DNA from: Tenrec ecaudatus
Taxonomy: Eukaryota; Chordata; Mammalia; Afrosoricida; Tenrecidae
DNA length: 64,000 nt
Assembly (NCBI RefSeq): GCF_050624435.1
Contig: NC_134538.1
Coordinates: 112,666,437 to 112,730,436, forward strand
Reading direction: 5' to 3'
Below, piece after piece: positions 1-11,859 of the stretch. Both the position numbers and the translations under genes were made by a program. Position 1 is the first letter of the stretch. Each line of letters starts with the position of its first letter. The notes beneath the pieces were generated by a model. The model was not told the DNA's origin. It did not search any database and saw nothing but the letters and a program-made list of their open reading frames with translations.

Positions 1-279
1 GAGGCTGGCAATAGACTTAATCACAGCTATTTTTGACATGTTGTCAGGGAACACCAGTCCTTGCATAAGGACATAATGCTTGATAAAGTAGTGGGTTAGC
101 CAAAAAAATAAATAAGACTCAGAGAGATGAATTGACAGAGTGGGCGGAAATATCAGGACGATTGTGAGTGAGCAGGATGCAGAATCTGCCACTGTTTTGC
201 TCTGTTGTACAGAGGGTCACTCTGAGTCAAAATGGATTTCATGGCACCTAACAACAATTACAACAACAACAACAACAAA
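1..279 (+). mobile_element. RTE/BovB LINE, 3' end
   Basis: This is the last part of a BovB-type non-LTR retrotransposon, cut by the window edge. It keeps the family's order: GACATGTTGTCAGG, then CCAGTCCTTGCATAAGGACAT, then a GTTGTACAGAGGGTCACTC stretch, ending in CACCTAACAACAA and an (AAC)n tail. In frame this encodes the C-terminal end of ORF2 after the reverse transcriptase, but stops are frequent and the copy is dead. Confidence 0.88.
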
Positions 280-887
280 GTTTTCAGTCACCTAAAGTAT
301 TCCGTTTTGTGCTCAAAGAAAACCCAATCTGCAGGTGTTAAATTAGCCAACAGGGAGCCTATTTGCAGGCTCATAAATGTCAGAGAGGCAAATTGAAATG
401 GATGTAAGAAAAGTAAAAAGAATTTATGTAAGTGATATAGAACTTAAACTTAATTTCACAGAGCAGAACTGCTTCAATCTGAAAAAGAATTTTCAAAAAG
501 TGTTTATTTTCTGTAAGTTTTTCAAAGAAGAAAATAATAAATAACAAGTCATTTTCTTTTTATGTTACTTTATATAATTCTCACTTCAAAGAAAAGTTTG
601 ATGTATATGTTTGACTACCCTTTATAAAAGATCATAAATTAGAATGCACAGGTGTTAAGATCTATCTCTCCTATAATCATCTGTTGGGTGAATGTAACTT
701 TTGTTTATTTTATTGTTGGTTTTATTGTTTTTTGGTGTGTTTTCCAGTATATGTACTGAGTGTAACTTTTAAATGCTATGTATCAGTTCAGTGGTCTGAT
801 CTTCACTTGATGCCTCAATTCCAGGACTTTATCAAGCAATTCGATTAAAATGTTTGCGGGTCTTTCTTTTGTTTAGAAATTTACTGG
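280..887. other. No gene or clear repeat seen
   Basis: AT-rich DNA with only short open frames. No retroelement end, tRNA-like box or splice-flanked exon stands out. Confidence 0.5.
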
Positions 888-1100
888 CTGCCATTAGGTA
901 CTCCCATTAGTAGATATTGCTGCTTTGTGCCCTGGATTGTGACCCTTAGTGGCCACTGTGAACTGCCAACATAGCATTTTCTTCTATTTAATCATTATAG
1001 GAGCCAATTGACAGGTCTTTTCTCCCACAGAACTGTTGGTAGGTTCAAACCACAGATCTTTCAGAGAGCAGCAAAGAGCAGAACCATTGTATCAGGTACA
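888..1100 (-). mobile_element. AfroSINE, degraded
   Basis: Reads as the reverse complement of an AfroSINE. A CTGGCTGCCATTAGG tail is followed by GTGACCCTTAGTGG, TTTTCTCCCACAGAACTG and GTAGGTTCAAACCAC, which carries the B-box-derived GGTTCAAA-like core. It has several small insertions and is strongly diverged. Confidence 0.55.
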
Positions 1101-1934
1101 ATGGATGAGATAGTTTGGAATTCTTGAACGTAAGCAAACTGATACAAGGGCAAGCCAAAAGGTAGTATTCCTAGCATTTCCGCTCATGTACCCATAGGCC
1201 TGTTCCAAGCAGAACATGTTTAAGCATGTGTCTATTTTCTGTGAGTAGCTGCAGACAAGTTCTCTCATAACATACTTTGCTTAGTCTTGTTTCCAACCCC
1301 CAAACGAATTGCCCCGGAGTCAAATCCAGCTCCTCGTGTCCCTACATAAGATGTGCAAAGCGATGCGGAACAGGCGGCCTCGGCTTTCTCGTGGGAAGCC
1401 ATGAGGGGGTCCTTCTCAGAGTGTCAGGAAGTTCAGAATAGAAAACGTAAGGAATCGAATACATCCTTACATAATTTTTTTCTTTTGTAAAATAATACTA
1501 TATATTTTTCAAAGAATTTGTTCCTAAAGAAATGACCAGGAAACTTTGTGCATTAGTACCAGGCATTCACAATTGCCGTTAAATAACAGAAGATTTATGA
1601 GTAGTAAACTAGTTGGATTTTTGTTCATTTGAAAATACAAGAAACTTGTAAGGGAAAAAAGTAAGACAAGTAGCAATTTTTCAAAGGAGAAAATGAGTCT
1701 CACTGCTTTCTGATAAATTAGTAAGAACACATTAGTAAGAATGCTCCATGAAAGTAGCATTCAACTCCATTGTTTTGGTCACATTCATTCAAAATATACT
1801 ATGTCAAAATGCATGCTACCATGATTAGTATATAGAAAGAACAGGAACATTTTAAATATTTCCAAAGGTCTTACAAAGCCTTGATTGAAAAGTATAGTTG
1901 AACTTCTCAACGGTTATTTGATCATTCCTTCTCT
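1101..1934. other. Unassigned; possible AfroSINE remnant
   Basis: Mostly anonymous sequence. About 1285-1420 (AATTGCCCCGGAGTCAAAT, later TTTCTCGTGGGAAGCC) vaguely follows the reverse AfroSINE order, but too loosely for its own call. A 78-codon minus-strand frame inside 1524-1760 has low complexity and no recognisable domain. Confidence 0.4.
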
Positions 1935-2262
1935 TTTTTATTTCTTTTTTAATCGTTTTATTGGGGGTCCATACAATTATCATAATCCCTACATACATCA
2001 ATTGTATAAAGCACATTTGTCCGTTCATTACCCTCATCATTCTCAAAATATTTGCTCTCCACTTAAGCCCCTGACATTAGCTCCTCATTTTCCCCCTCCC
2101 TCCCCACTCCCACATCCCTCATGAACCCTTGATAATTTATATTATTATTTTGTCATATCTTATATTGTCCGATGTCTCCCTTCACCCACTTTTCTGTTGT
2201 CCGTCCCCCAGGGAGGAGGTTATATGTAGATCCCTATAATTGGTTCCCTCTTTCTACTTTCT
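1935..2262 (-). mobile_element. LINE-1 3' UTR end
   Basis: Reverse complement of the afrotherian L1 3' end. TTTTATTGGGGGTCCATAC is the reverse of the AATAAAA-bearing terminus. It is followed by ACATCAATTGTATAAAGCAC, CTCCACTTAAGCCCC and a pyrimidine-rich CCCCCTCCCTCCCC tract (G-rich polypurine on the L1 strand). The CAATTGTATAAAGCAC wording defines one of two L1 tail subfamilies in this window. Confidence 0.88.
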
Positions 2263-2537
2263 ACAAGTGCTAAAACAAAAGTATTGCTTTTTTGTCCAGT
2301 AAAGAGAGTAACGTGGTAAGGATTAATTAAGTCTTGATCTCCATTGTACCGAGATTGCTGACTAAACATTCAGCAGAGCTCATGCCACTCAACCACATAA
2401 GAAAACATAGAGAGTAAAAATGAACCCAGTTTTTACAATCCACACAAAAATGTCTAATGAAGCAGATGTTTATGCTCATGAAAGCTGTCTAACAGAATTT
2501 GTTTTCTTTGTACTGTCAGTTTCCATAAGAATTGAAT

Positions 2538-2720
2538 TGGGGGGAGCGGGGAGGGAGGGGAAAAAAAAGAGGACCTGATGCAAAGGGCTTAAGTGGAGAG
2601 CAAATGCTTTGAGAATGATGAGGGCAAACAATGTATGGATGTGCTTTATACAATTGATGTATGTATATGTATGGATTGTGATAAGAGTTGTATGAGCCCC
2701 TAATAAAATGTTTTAAAAAA
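2538..2720 (+). mobile_element. Short L1 3'-end insertion with target duplication
   Basis: A 183-bp piece that starts in the G-rich polypurine tract of the L1 3' UTR and ends at the polyadenylation signal (AATAAA at 2702-2707) plus an A-rich tail. It is flanked by AGAATTGAAT (2528-2537) and AGAGTTGAAT (2721-2730), a 10-bp target-site duplication with one mismatch. It is therefore a real, heavily 5'-truncated retrotransposition event or a SINE derived from the L1 tail. Confidence 0.88.
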
Positions 2721-2730
2721 AGAGTTGAAT

Positions 2731-3470
2731 ATAAATCAGAATATTTTGCCAACTTTTGTATGCACCTAAATGAAGTAGGTGGCTACAAAGTTTCACCTAG
2801 TACTGAAGATGATCTTTCCAGTAGTCATTTGCTTTTAATTAGCTCAGGTTTCCCAGTTTTAAAAGCCAATTTTTTAGGATTTTATGAAGTTGCTAATTTA
2901 GTATTAGTTCTGAATAACTGTTGAAAATCCCTGGGCGGTTATACCACGTACCAAGCAAATACAAAAAGTATATAGATCATTTCTGAGCATTAGAAAATTG
3001 ACTGTGTCATTTCAAACGATAAATTTCCAAGTAAATAATTACTTACACTGAATTTGTATTTAAGTTTGGAATTTCTAACATATAAATTTATTAATGGAAT
3101 TGATTTCTCACTGTCTGCATCTCAGAAAGAATACCAGGACATATACTTCTTTTAAAATTTACATATTGGGTTTCAATTTACAAAGGAGGCTTTAAATCTA
3201 AAGTTGGCTTAAAATAGAATACGTTCAGAATCAGGTGTATTGGTTCATCTGGATCCAAGCAAAATATTCAATTATCCAAGCATAATTAGAATGTTTCTTT
3301 TAAAATGACACCCAATAAATATTTTATAGTCCTTCTTGGTAACATATCTTGGCTCAGAACTTCAGGTTACATAGCAGATAAACATGGTGAGGTGGATATT
3401 CTATGAATCGAAAAAGGGTATTGAAACAGAGCCCCCCAGATTGACTTAGAGGTTCCGACCTGAGCTAGAG
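2731..3470. other. No gene or clear repeat seen
   Basis: AT-rich anonymous DNA. The 78-codon plus-strand frame that enters it from the L1 tail at 2688-2924 has no family resemblance. Confidence 0.5.
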
Positions 3471-3685
3471 GGAGCCCTGGCGGCAAAATGGCTATGTATT
3501 GGGCTGCTTACCACAAGGTTAGCAGTTTGAAACCCCCAGCCATGGTGTGGGAGAATGAAGAAGCTCTGAACCTAAACTCTCTAAAGAGTTTCAGTCTTAG
3601 ACAACCCAGGGGCAGCTCTGCCCTGCCCTATCAGGGTCCCTATAAGTTGGAATCAACTCCATGGCAATGAGATTGGGAGGTTTGT
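3471..3685 (+). mobile_element. AfroSINE, near full length
   Basis: The clearest plus-strand AfroSINE here. It starts GGAGCCCTGGCGGC, has A-box-derived and B-box-derived regions (GGTTAGCAGTTTGAAACCC near 3518), then a GGGCAGCTCTGCCCTGCCC block and the tail GGAATCAACTCCATGGCAATG. AfroSINEs derive from a tRNA and are moved in trans by LINE machinery. They occur only in Afrotheria, so this copy is direct evidence for the host lineage. Confidence 0.92.
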
Positions 3686-4751
3686 TTGTTTTGATAAGAA
3701 ATAAGGCTAGACTCAACTCTGAGCCCCAAACTCCATTTTGCTTACATGTGACTGCTGTTTTGAGAAGTTGACCTGCCTGACTTTACATCGCTTCAATTCC
3801 CAGAAAAGTAAAGATCACATTGGTGAGAAAAGGGCCAGAGAAGTGACACATTTCTGACTCTGAGTTGAGCTCCCCAAGGGTGCAAAGATTGTAACAAGGA
3901 TTCAACAGCATGAGCCAACGATGGCTCCACTATAGCATCTCGGCCTGCCTACGGTCCTTCTGCGGCCTCCTCTCCCCAGCTCAGTGAACTGGCCCTCTGC
4001 CACTCATGTACTGGGGAAAGTGCCCCTTCTGCAGAGGCCCCTAACAGGGGCAGCAACAAGTCTTGCATGCTGGGTCTCATTAGTGTGGTGAGCAAGAGTG
4101 GCCTGGGTTATTGCTTCCCAGGGTGAACAGTGCTACACTTGGGGCTCTGGGAGGATCCAGGGAGCTTGAGAAACAGGTTCCTACATATTAGGCTAGATAA
4201 TTGACTATAATACCAACAGTTTTCATTGAAAGGCAACGTATTTTTGAAAAGGGGACATAGGTTAAGTAAGTTTGGGAACTTATGTGGGCATGGCATCTGT
4301 GTGTCCTTGTCACCAGCAACACCCTCCACCCCCTCCAAAAAGAAAGAGTGTTCTCAGTGAATATGCATTCTGAGTAAATCATGGGCCATCCAGGAGTCCA
4401 TCCTGGAAAAAAAATGGTAAACAAATTTAGATGATGCAATTTTGTTTGATTGAGGTTTAGCTTGCTTCAGAATGCAACCTGGTCAGAAAACAGAGGCAAA
4501 ATAATTCTCAGAATGGATGCTCACACAAGATCAATCTTGGAATTATGCATGGCCTCGCTGGGGTCAGTTAAAGAGGGTCTCGGGATTGCTTTGAAGTCAG
4601 ATGGAGCTAATTTAAGAATGACTTTGTACCTTAAAAAATTTAGAAACAGATATGATTTCCTTCTGACCAGGTGTACCCCTCCAAGTTTTGTAAGCATTTC
4701 CTAAATGTGAACCAATCACTGATATTTTTGGTAAATCATTTCAGTATATGA
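3686..4751. other. Unassigned, locally GC-rich
   Basis: 3930-4180 is richer in GC than its surroundings (GGCCTGCCTACGG, GGCCTCCTCTCC) but contains no frame or splice pattern that convinces. An 84-codon plus frame at 4450-4704 and minus frames at 4108-4439 show no recognisable domain. It could be an old LTR or unique sequence. Confidence 0.4.
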
Positions 4752-4972
4752 ACCCCACGATTGGCGAACCTAAGGACAGCGAGTATAATACGGGTTGAGG
4801 GGGTAGGCACAGGGGTACTGGGGCGGGTGACGGTAAAGGGAGCTGATGTCAAGGAGTCCACAAAGGAAAAGCATGTTTAGAAATGGATTGTGGTAGCACT
4901 GAATAATACTGATTGATGTAATTGAACTATAGAAAGATATGTTAGCTATATTAACGCCCAATAAAATGGTTT
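4752..4972 (+). mobile_element. LINE-1 3' end, older subfamily
   Basis: The order GGGGGTAGGCACAGGGGTAC, AAGGGAGCTGATGTCAAGG, AAATGGATTGTGGTAGCA, GATATGTTAGCTATATTAA and CCCAATAAAATGG matches an afrotherian L1 3' terminus distinct from the CAATTGTATAAAG type. The polyadenylation signal lies near 4960-4965. Confidence 0.78.
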
Positions 4973-5311
4973 TTCAGGGAAAAACCTGAAAGAAAAAAAA
5001 AACTCCCTGAATTTCCTCCAATCCTCATGCTCAGAATCCTCTGGACTTTATAATTCTCAATTTGGAAATTACTTTGCCTCCCATTAAAACATCTTTATTT
5101 TAATTTCAACCAAACTGATGTTTCAGTCGATACCAGTATGAAATTAGCTGAAGCTACAGACATTTGGTGCTGGAGGTCAGTTTAGAATTCTTTTCAAAAA
5201 ATATTTTTTAGTATATAAATCCAGGGTTTAGTGTTTTCTTAGTGTTGTTAAAGTTCAAAAATTGAGATACCGAGCAATCAAATTTTAAATATACCAAAAT
5301 TAGTAACCAGA

Positions 5312-5430
5312 TAAACCACAACTTCACTGCCATTGAGACCATTCTGGCTCAGCGACCAAATAAGGTAGCACTGTCTCTGTGGGTTTCTGAGACTGTAACA
5401 TCTTACGGGAGTAGAAATCCACATCTTTCT
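5312..5430 (-). mobile_element. AfroSINE fragment
   Basis: Starts at the reversed tail (CTTCACTGCCATTGAG), runs through CTGTGGGTTTCTGAGACTG and stops at CCACATCTTTCTCC, so the tRNA-derived head is missing. The flank to 5543 is pyrimidine-rich (CTCTCTCCATTTCTCTC) and otherwise unassigned. Confidence 0.75.
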
Positions 5431-5543
5431 CCTCTTTCCTTCTCCCTTCTATCTCTCTCCATTTCTCTCTTTCTCTTGTAACTCATTGTCTCTAGCCTAT
5501 GATATCATAAAGAGTACAAAGTTGACTTTCACAGGTTAGTTAT

Positions 5544-6068
5544 TGTGTTAGACTGGGTTGACTAGCAAAATAAATCCAAGGACATTCATATGTGTAAGAA
5601 AGAGCTCTATATCAAGGAGTAATTGTACAGTAAGAAAACATTCCAGCCCAGTCCAGATCAAGTGCATACGTCTAATATTAGCCCACAAATACAATAGGAG
5701 TCCATAAATCTCTCTTCTACTTTATGTAGTCACATGAAATGATGCAGAATGCAGGAAGATCACAGGTTGGTGGTTGGAAAGTCTTGTGGATCCAATGGCA
5801 GTGGGAGCATCACAGGGCTGGCGTGGGTCTGCACTGGATGGCATGCTCAGTCGGGTCTCAGCATGGCTCCACGTGGCTTGTCCATACGAAGGTGAAGCAG
5901 AAAGAGAGTATGTGGCCACTTCCTGGGAGAAAGAGCGGAAGTTCCCAGAATCCTCAAGAGAAAGGCATGCCTAAAGGGAGGCATCATCAGACGGTCACCT
6001 GATTGACAGGCTAGACTCCACCCCTACACTTACTTATCAAGTTGACATAAAATTATGTAATGACCACA
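5544..6068 (-). mobile_element. Solo LTR, ERVL-MaLR-like
   Basis: A 525-bp unit with terminal TGTGTTAG and GACCACA, the inverted form of an LTR running TGTGG to CTAACACA. The flanks GTTAT (5539-5543) and TTTAT (6069-6073) fit a 5-bp target duplication, the size for ERVL/MaLR elements. Three closely related copies lie at 23407, 32723 and 60797. Resemblance to MLT1-type LTRs is seen in the start (TTATGTCAACTTG on the reverse) and the end (TTTCTCTAGTCAACCC, ACTAACACA). No internal retroviral sequence is attached. Confidence 0.8.
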
Positions 6069-6690
6069 TTTATGTGTTACAAAGTGAACACATACGTACT
6101 TGTTGGTAACCAAGACGGTTAAGGAAAGAAGGTATCATGTCTCAAACACCATAAATCCCATCTAATGCTCTTTAAATTAATGTGCTCCTCTTTTCCTATT
6201 TGGTGCTGCCATCACATTGGCATTTTATAGTAATCACATAAAATAAAGTGTTTACATATAGCATTAAACCCCTAAACAACAGCTTCTAATTCTGCATTAT
6301 AATTTCTATAAAAGAAACAAAACAGTGTATATTTTTGGGTGTAAGTTGATGTCCCTAGCTGTAATTTCTTGATTTTTAATGATATAGAATAAACTATTCA
6401 AAATATAATACACCTAATACACAGAGTGCAGTCATGCATAATTTTGATCATGTCTTCTGGATTGTGTGAAATTACTGAGTATTAAGTTCAATTGTAACAG
6501 AAAATACCCTTTTCCAAAAACAGCTAAAATAATTTACACCCTCATTAACAAGACTTGAGAGTTTAAGTTACAGAATTTCTAAGCTCAGCATCATCAGTCT
6601 TTTTAGTTTTAGCTCTCTGTTATTTACGCACTTGTATATGGTTGTAGTTTTAATTTGCAATTCTCTGAGCCGTATTTTTTTTTCCTTCAG
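6069..6690. other. No gene or clear repeat seen
   Basis: AT-rich DNA between the LTR and the next BovB piece, with no recognisable element or coding frame. Confidence 0.5.
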
Positions 6691-6694
6691 AATA

Positions 6695-7200
6695 TTTCTA
6701 GATGTGGATCGCTTTCAGTTCATTGCACAAATAACTATTTCCAAAATTTCCTGGTCTAGACACATAAATGCTTCCAGTGCTTCATGAGGTTGTTGAAACA
6801 TTTCTATCGATTCCTGGAGCCTTGGTTTGGTGAATGCTTTCAGTGCAGCTTGAGCTTCTTTAAGTAAAATTGGTTCTTACATGTGACCTCCCCAAATGGT
6901 AGAATGTCGAGGAGTATTATTTCTGTCTTTTTTGGATGATTTCTGCATCTTTTAATATTTTGCACATAGAATCCTTCGACATTTCAACTCAAGGCAAGAA
7001 TTGTTTTTTTGTAGTTCTTTAAGATATGTTGACCCTGTTCTTCTGCTCTGGTTTTCTAACTCCCGGTCTGTTCCCATTTCATTAAAATATTTTACTTTTT
7101 CTTCTGGAGTTGCCCTTTGAAAATTCCTGTTCAGCTCTTTGACTTCATTTTCTTCATTTGCCTTAGTTACTCTAAAATTAAGGGCCAAAATTTCCCCCAG
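6695..7200 (-). mobile_element. BovB LINE, region between endonuclease and RT
   Basis: On the minus strand this encodes the BovB linker between endonuclease and reverse transcriptase. The frame at 6952-7272 contains NRNFQRATPEEKVKYFNEMG, which parallels FNRTFQRATQKDKAKYCNEG in the separate BovB at 41.1 kb. The piece lacks both domain cores and ends at an AfroSINE. Confidence 0.8.
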
Positions 7201-7231
7201 GATTGACTGATAGACATTATCAAAACACAGC

Positions 7232-7356
7232 AGTCCTGTGGTGCTTTCAGGTAAGGCTGAGCTGCTAACCACAAATTTGATGGCACAGCCTAAGACGCCC
7301 TACAACGGGCACTGTGAGTCAGAGTTCACTCAGTGCCAATAGGTTTGGATTTGGGG
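7232..7356 (+). mobile_element. AfroSINE, internally shortened
   Basis: Begins with CCTGTGGTGCTTTCAGG and GCTGAGCTGCTAACCAC, then jumps to a degraded tail (CACTGTGAGTCAGAGTTCAC, TTTGGATTTGGG). It sits between a BovB fragment and an L1 fragment. Confidence 0.65.
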
Positions 7357-8377
7357 GCGAATGGCTAATGACCTTAAGTATGCTTCATGTGCGTGTTAGT
7401 CATTTGAATACTTGATTTGGGTGTATGTGCATTTTCTCTGATTGATATATCATATGTACATTTCTTTTTGCTGTTGATAAAATTTTTATAAATTTTAGAG
7501 ACTTAACTCTTTGTCCAATGTATCATTGCTAGTCTGTTTCCTCTGTTTTTACATGTTTAATGAACTTTTTAAGTTATTTTTTGTTTATTTGGAGAGGGAT
7601 ATAGATTCAATTTCATTTTTTTGCAGATGGTTGTTTAGTTTTCCAGCATTAGTGATTAAAAAGACTGCCACTTCCCTATTTAATTGATTTCAGCTACCTT
7701 AAAGACTGCATTTACTTTAAGGCCCCAACTGTACCAGTACCAGACTGGAAACGACTGCAATTTATACTGGGTTTTATGACCGAGAAGTATGCTTAGCCGG
7801 GTTCTCTCCCTTTCCCAAATAATGTTGGTCATTACTAGTTCCATATTGTTAAATAATGGTTATTGATTTTAAATTGGCATTGAATTTATCTGTAGATTCT
7901 TTTGGGTAGTATTGAAATTTTCACAATGTTAAGTCTTATTCAAGAGTAGGGTGTTTTTTCATTTATGTTTCTTTAGTTTTTTTTCCTTCCTGGGGTTAAA
8001 TGATTCTTAGATACCTTTTTTGCACAATTATGATAAATGGTGTTATTTCCATGATTTTCTTTCTACAATTCTCCTTATTAATGTAGAATAGTCTGGATGA
8101 TTTTTGTGTCAATCTTATATACTCAGTCAAGTTCCTTTATTAGCTCCAGTAGATTTGATGTTGATTTTTAACCTCAGGATTTTCTACATATAGGATCATA
8201 TTTGAAATGAAATGTAGTTTTGCTATTTCTTTGCAATTTGATGCCTTTTATGTCCTTTATTATCTTAATGAGACTTACTCTGGATTTCTGATTAAATATT
8301 AAATAAAATGATGATAGAGGGCATCCTTCTCTGGTATCAATGTCTCTCTCTATTTACTGTTCAGTTTGGGTCAAAAT

Positions 8378-8512
8378 CCACTGTTGTAAATTCCAAACCA
8401 TAGAAACTCAAAAGAAACTTAGAATTTCCCAATCTATAAGTCTTTAAAGGAGTAGATTGCCTCATCTGTCCTCTGTGGACAGGCAGGTGGTTTCAAACTG
8501 CCAATATTTTGA
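8378..8512 (-). mobile_element. AfroSINE inside L1
   Basis: Starts AAAATCCACTGTTG, includes AGTCTTTAAAGGAGTAGATTG and ends GGTTTCAAACTGCCAAT. The head beyond the B-box region is missing. It directly abuts a second AfroSINE. Confidence 0.75.
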
Positions 8513-8513
8513 T

Positions 8514-8700
8514 TAAAATCCACTGCTATTGAGTTGCATCTGACTGTTAATCACCCTTCATGGGGTCTCTGAGGTTGGAAATCTTTACAGGAGTAAATAA
8601 CTTCATATTTCTCTCAAGGAGCAGCTGGTGAGTTTGAACCTCCAACCTTGCAGTTTGCAGTACCATGTTAACCTCACATCAGTACCACCATGGCTCCCTT
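8514..8700 (-). mobile_element. AfroSINE inside L1, second of a pair
   Basis: Runs from AAAATCCACTGCTATTGAG through GGAGCAGCTGGTGAGTTTG to ACCACCATGGCTCC, so tail and head are both present. It is head-to-tail with the preceding copy. The shared AAAATCCACTG at both starts suggests insertion into, or next to, the first copy's tail. Confidence 0.82.
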
Positions 8701-8817
8701 AATTATGGAAAGAAATTTTCATGCTATTTGCATCTCACTAAGCAGTTTATTAATAATGGGTGTTAGATTTTGAAAAACGTCCTTTCTATACGAGTTGTTT
8801 TGATCATATAGTTCTCT

Positions 8818-8836
8818 TGTGTGTGTGTGTGTGTGT
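8818..8836. repeat. (TG)n microsatellite
   Basis: About nine TG units inside the L1 fragment. Confidence 0.9.
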
Positions 8837-10440
8837 TAGATCATGTTGGTTGTTCGTATAATGCTGAACCATCTTTGCATACTTGCTGTGATGTATTTTT
8901 TATTGTTTGATTCTTCAATGTTGTTGGATTCAACTTGGTAAAATATTGCTGAGGAAATATGTGTCTTACCATGGTTTGGGCACTAGAGTTATGCTTGCAT
9001 CGTTGAGTGAGTTTGAGAGTGCTCCATTTTCTTCTATTATCTGGAACTGTTTGAGGAGAATCAGTATTGCGACTTTTCTAAATATTTGGAACAATTCTAG
9101 TGAAGCCATCTGGATCGGGGATTTTTATTGTTAGGAGTTTTGTTGACTTTTGTGGTTGTTTTCTTTTGTTTTTAATGTCTGTTCAATTCCTTCTTTGGTT
9201 AAGGGTCTGTTCCAGTTTTCTACCTCACACGTCTTAGCTTATGTAGGTAGTATGTTGTTAGGAATTTTTCTGCCATTTCTTAAAAGGCATTGGGTGCATT
9301 TGTTCATCGTATTTTGTCAGTCATCTTTTTGCTTCAGTTAATCTGTTGTGACATTACCTAGTTCATTTCTTGTTTATATTATTTACATCTTATTCTTCTT
9401 TTAATTTATTAAAATGTTCAGTGATTAAACATGTTATTAATCCTTTTAAAGAACCAATTTGAAATATGATTGAGTCTTTATATTGTTCTGTTGTTTTACA
9501 TTTCACTTATTTCTGCTCAAATCTCTAGCATTTTCTTTCTTCTCAGTGCTCTGTTTATTTGTTTTGTATTTTTGCTGTTCTTTTACTATCAGTTGCAAGT
9601 GGTGATTACTATAAATTGCCTCCTAAACCCTGCTTTTTCTGTGTTCCAAATATTTCATAGTTTTATTCTTTGATTTTAAAAATATTTTATTTAATCTAAT
9701 TTCTATTAATTTTAAAGCAAGATTTTGTTTTTATTTATCTACGTATTTGTTTATTTTCCCTTATATTCCTGTTGTTGATTTCTAATTCTAAGCATTTTAA
9801 TATAAGAAGTTGCTTTGTAGTATTTTGAAGCTTTAAAAATTTAGGTATTTAGAACTTTTTCAGTAATGTGTAGATATTTATTATGGTGTTATCTTTCTGC
9901 TAAATTCACCTTTTATTATCATATCGGCCCTTCCCTTTTGCTTTTGTTGATATTTACCTCTATTTTGCAGGAGTTAACACTGCCACTTCTGCTTTTGTTT
10001 AGTTTTCATTTTCTTCATAGATGTCTTTCCATTCTATGATTCTTGGCTTATTTTTATATTTGTCCTTGTAGACAGTTTGTTGATGTATCAGGGTTTCTTA
10101 TCCATTCTGCCACTTCCTATCTCTCAACTCTTTTAAAAATTATTTTTAAGAGATTAGCATTAAGATATTGCTATCTCACCAATTTTGTTGTTCAGTGGTT
10201 AAATTCTACCCTCTGTGCTACCAACACATTATCCATTTCTGAAATATCCATTCAAATCTATTGGATTTCTCTGTGTCACTTTTGTATGTTTTCTAATTAT
10301 CCATTTATTTTCTAAGTATCTTCTTATACTTCTTAAATACAAATATTACATCTGCTTTCTTGATTTTATTATGGTTTCCTTGACCTTTAAATATCTAAAA
10401 GTAAAGTTTATGTTGCCTCCAAAACTTAGCTGTATTTCAT

Positions 10441-11002
10441 AAATTTTGAAATAAATTATTTTTCACTTTAAACTTTAATATAACCATGAAACACAAAATT
10501 AGCCCAAACAGTATATTAAAATAAACATTATCTGAAAAATGCAATAAAATGATCAAATTTTGGAAAATTGATGATTAAACATGATAAATAAAATTTATTA
10601 ATGGAATATAAATTTAGTAGTGTTAGCAGGAATGGGGTGGGAACAGAGAGGGAGGGAAAGTATGTTGAAGAGGGAAGGAGGGAGAGAGGAGGGAAGGATA
10701 GTGGGGTGGAAAGAAATCCACATATGTGGAGGTGTACCATGATATTGTTGTTGATTTCATTTGTAGTGAGAGGCTGTGTAAATATACACAGCACAATTCA
10801 TTATATATGAAATAAAACAAAACATTCAGGTTCTTTGTCCCTCAAACCTACATAATGGTCTTAGTGGTTAAAAAGAAATAAAGAAGGAAAAGAAAAGTGA
10901 AGTTTAAATGGACTTGGTGTCTTGAATGATGAACAAGTTCTTAAACAAAAACAAAAAGTAGCAATATGTATTGAGAAATGCTCTTTTACAAATTAAAATA
11001 AT
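10441..11002. other. Unassigned, with a purine-rich tract
   Basis: 10625-10705 is almost pure GA/GGGA on the plus strand, which explains the overlapping open frames here. No family recognised. Confidence 0.45.
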
Positions 11003-11127
11003 TTCTTTTTTGTTTTAGTAATTTTATTAGGGGCACATACAACTCTTATCACAGTCCATAAATACATCAATTGTGGAAGGCACATTTGTATATTCATTGT
11101 CCTCATCATTCTCAAAATATTTCACAC
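11003..11127 (-). mobile_element. L1 3' end fragment
   Basis: TTTTATTAGGGGCACATAC, then CATCAATTGTGGAAGGCAC and CTCATCATTCTCAAAATATT: the terminal ~120 bp of the CAATTGTATAAAG-type L1 tail, reversed and diverged. Confidence 0.8.
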
Positions 11128-11365
11128 ATAAATATTTGCTAATAAATTTGAACGTTTCACTAAAATCAATAAACTGAGGTGAAAATATGCTGTAGCTGAT
11201 AGGTCCCATTCAGTAAGCTCTGAGTCATGGTGACTCTATGCACAACCTCTCGGGTTTCCCTGAGTTGAGGTGGTGGGTTTGTTCTGGTTTCTGTACCTCT
11301 GTCTAGCACTGAATTCTAGTTGGGAATGCTGGTCTCATCTAAACTCTCTCTCTGAGAAACTGTCT

Positions 11366-11672
11366 GTTGTTGCTGTCCGGTGCAGTCAATTCAATTGCAT
11401 CCCTGAGTGGCCCTGTGTGCAGTAGCAGGCAACCCTGCCTGGTCGTGTGCCATCCCCACAAGGGTTTTGATTTTTGAGTTCATTGTTGCAGCCACCATGC
11501 CAATCTACCCTGCAAGGGACTTCCTCCTGCGCTTGCCTCTCTCCTTTACCAGGCCCGATGCCCTTCGCCAAGGACTGGCCTGTCCTCATCACATGTTTAA
11601 CGTACATGCCATGAAGTCGGGTTAGGTTTGCTTCCAAGGAGTATTCTGGCTGTCCTTTTTCCAAGATGGATG
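11366..11672 (-). mobile_element. BovB LINE 3' end
   Basis: Reverse complement of the BovB 3' region: GTTGTTGCTGTCCGGTGCAG at the end, then TTCATTGTTGCAGCCACCAT, TCTCCTTTACCAGG and TCCAAGGAGTATTCTGGCTG. The 153-codon minus-strand frame over 11386-11847 is carried mainly by this fragment and is not a gene. Confidence 0.82.
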
Positions 11673-11859
11673 AAAATATACCAAACTCTATTAAATTATT
11701 CGAATATTTATTTTTTTCAATAGCTAAATAATACATAAACAGATTGGCAAATACAAACATACTTGTTATAATTATTTGAGAGGCAATTTTAGAAATGTGA
11801 AGAACAAGCTGATAGAAATCACTTGTTATTTGATGTTTTGGACACATAGGCCTTTACTC

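Larger units (their letters stand above)
7366..10440 (-). mobile_element. LINE-1 ORF2, antisense, about 3 kb
   Basis: The plus strand has the typical look of reversed L1 ORF2. It begins with CATGTGCGTGTTAGTCATTT (ORF2 C-terminal region), continues with AACTCTTTGTCCAATGTATC, passes AGTGAAGCCATCTGGATC (about 9100, reverse-transcriptase region) and ends near TTTCTAATTATCC in the endonuclease-proximal part. All frames are broken. Two AfroSINEs have landed in it at 8378-8700, so it predates them. No 3' UTR is attached. Confidence 0.82.

Noticed and set aside
8378..8700. Direct repeat considered as a CRISPR-like or satellite array
   Set aside because: Only two units, both AfroSINEs inserted next to each other; the genome is mammalian.
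11386..11847. 153-codon minus-strand frame
   Set aside because: Mostly translation of a BovB 3' end on the element's own strand joined to unrelated flank; no start context or family domain.
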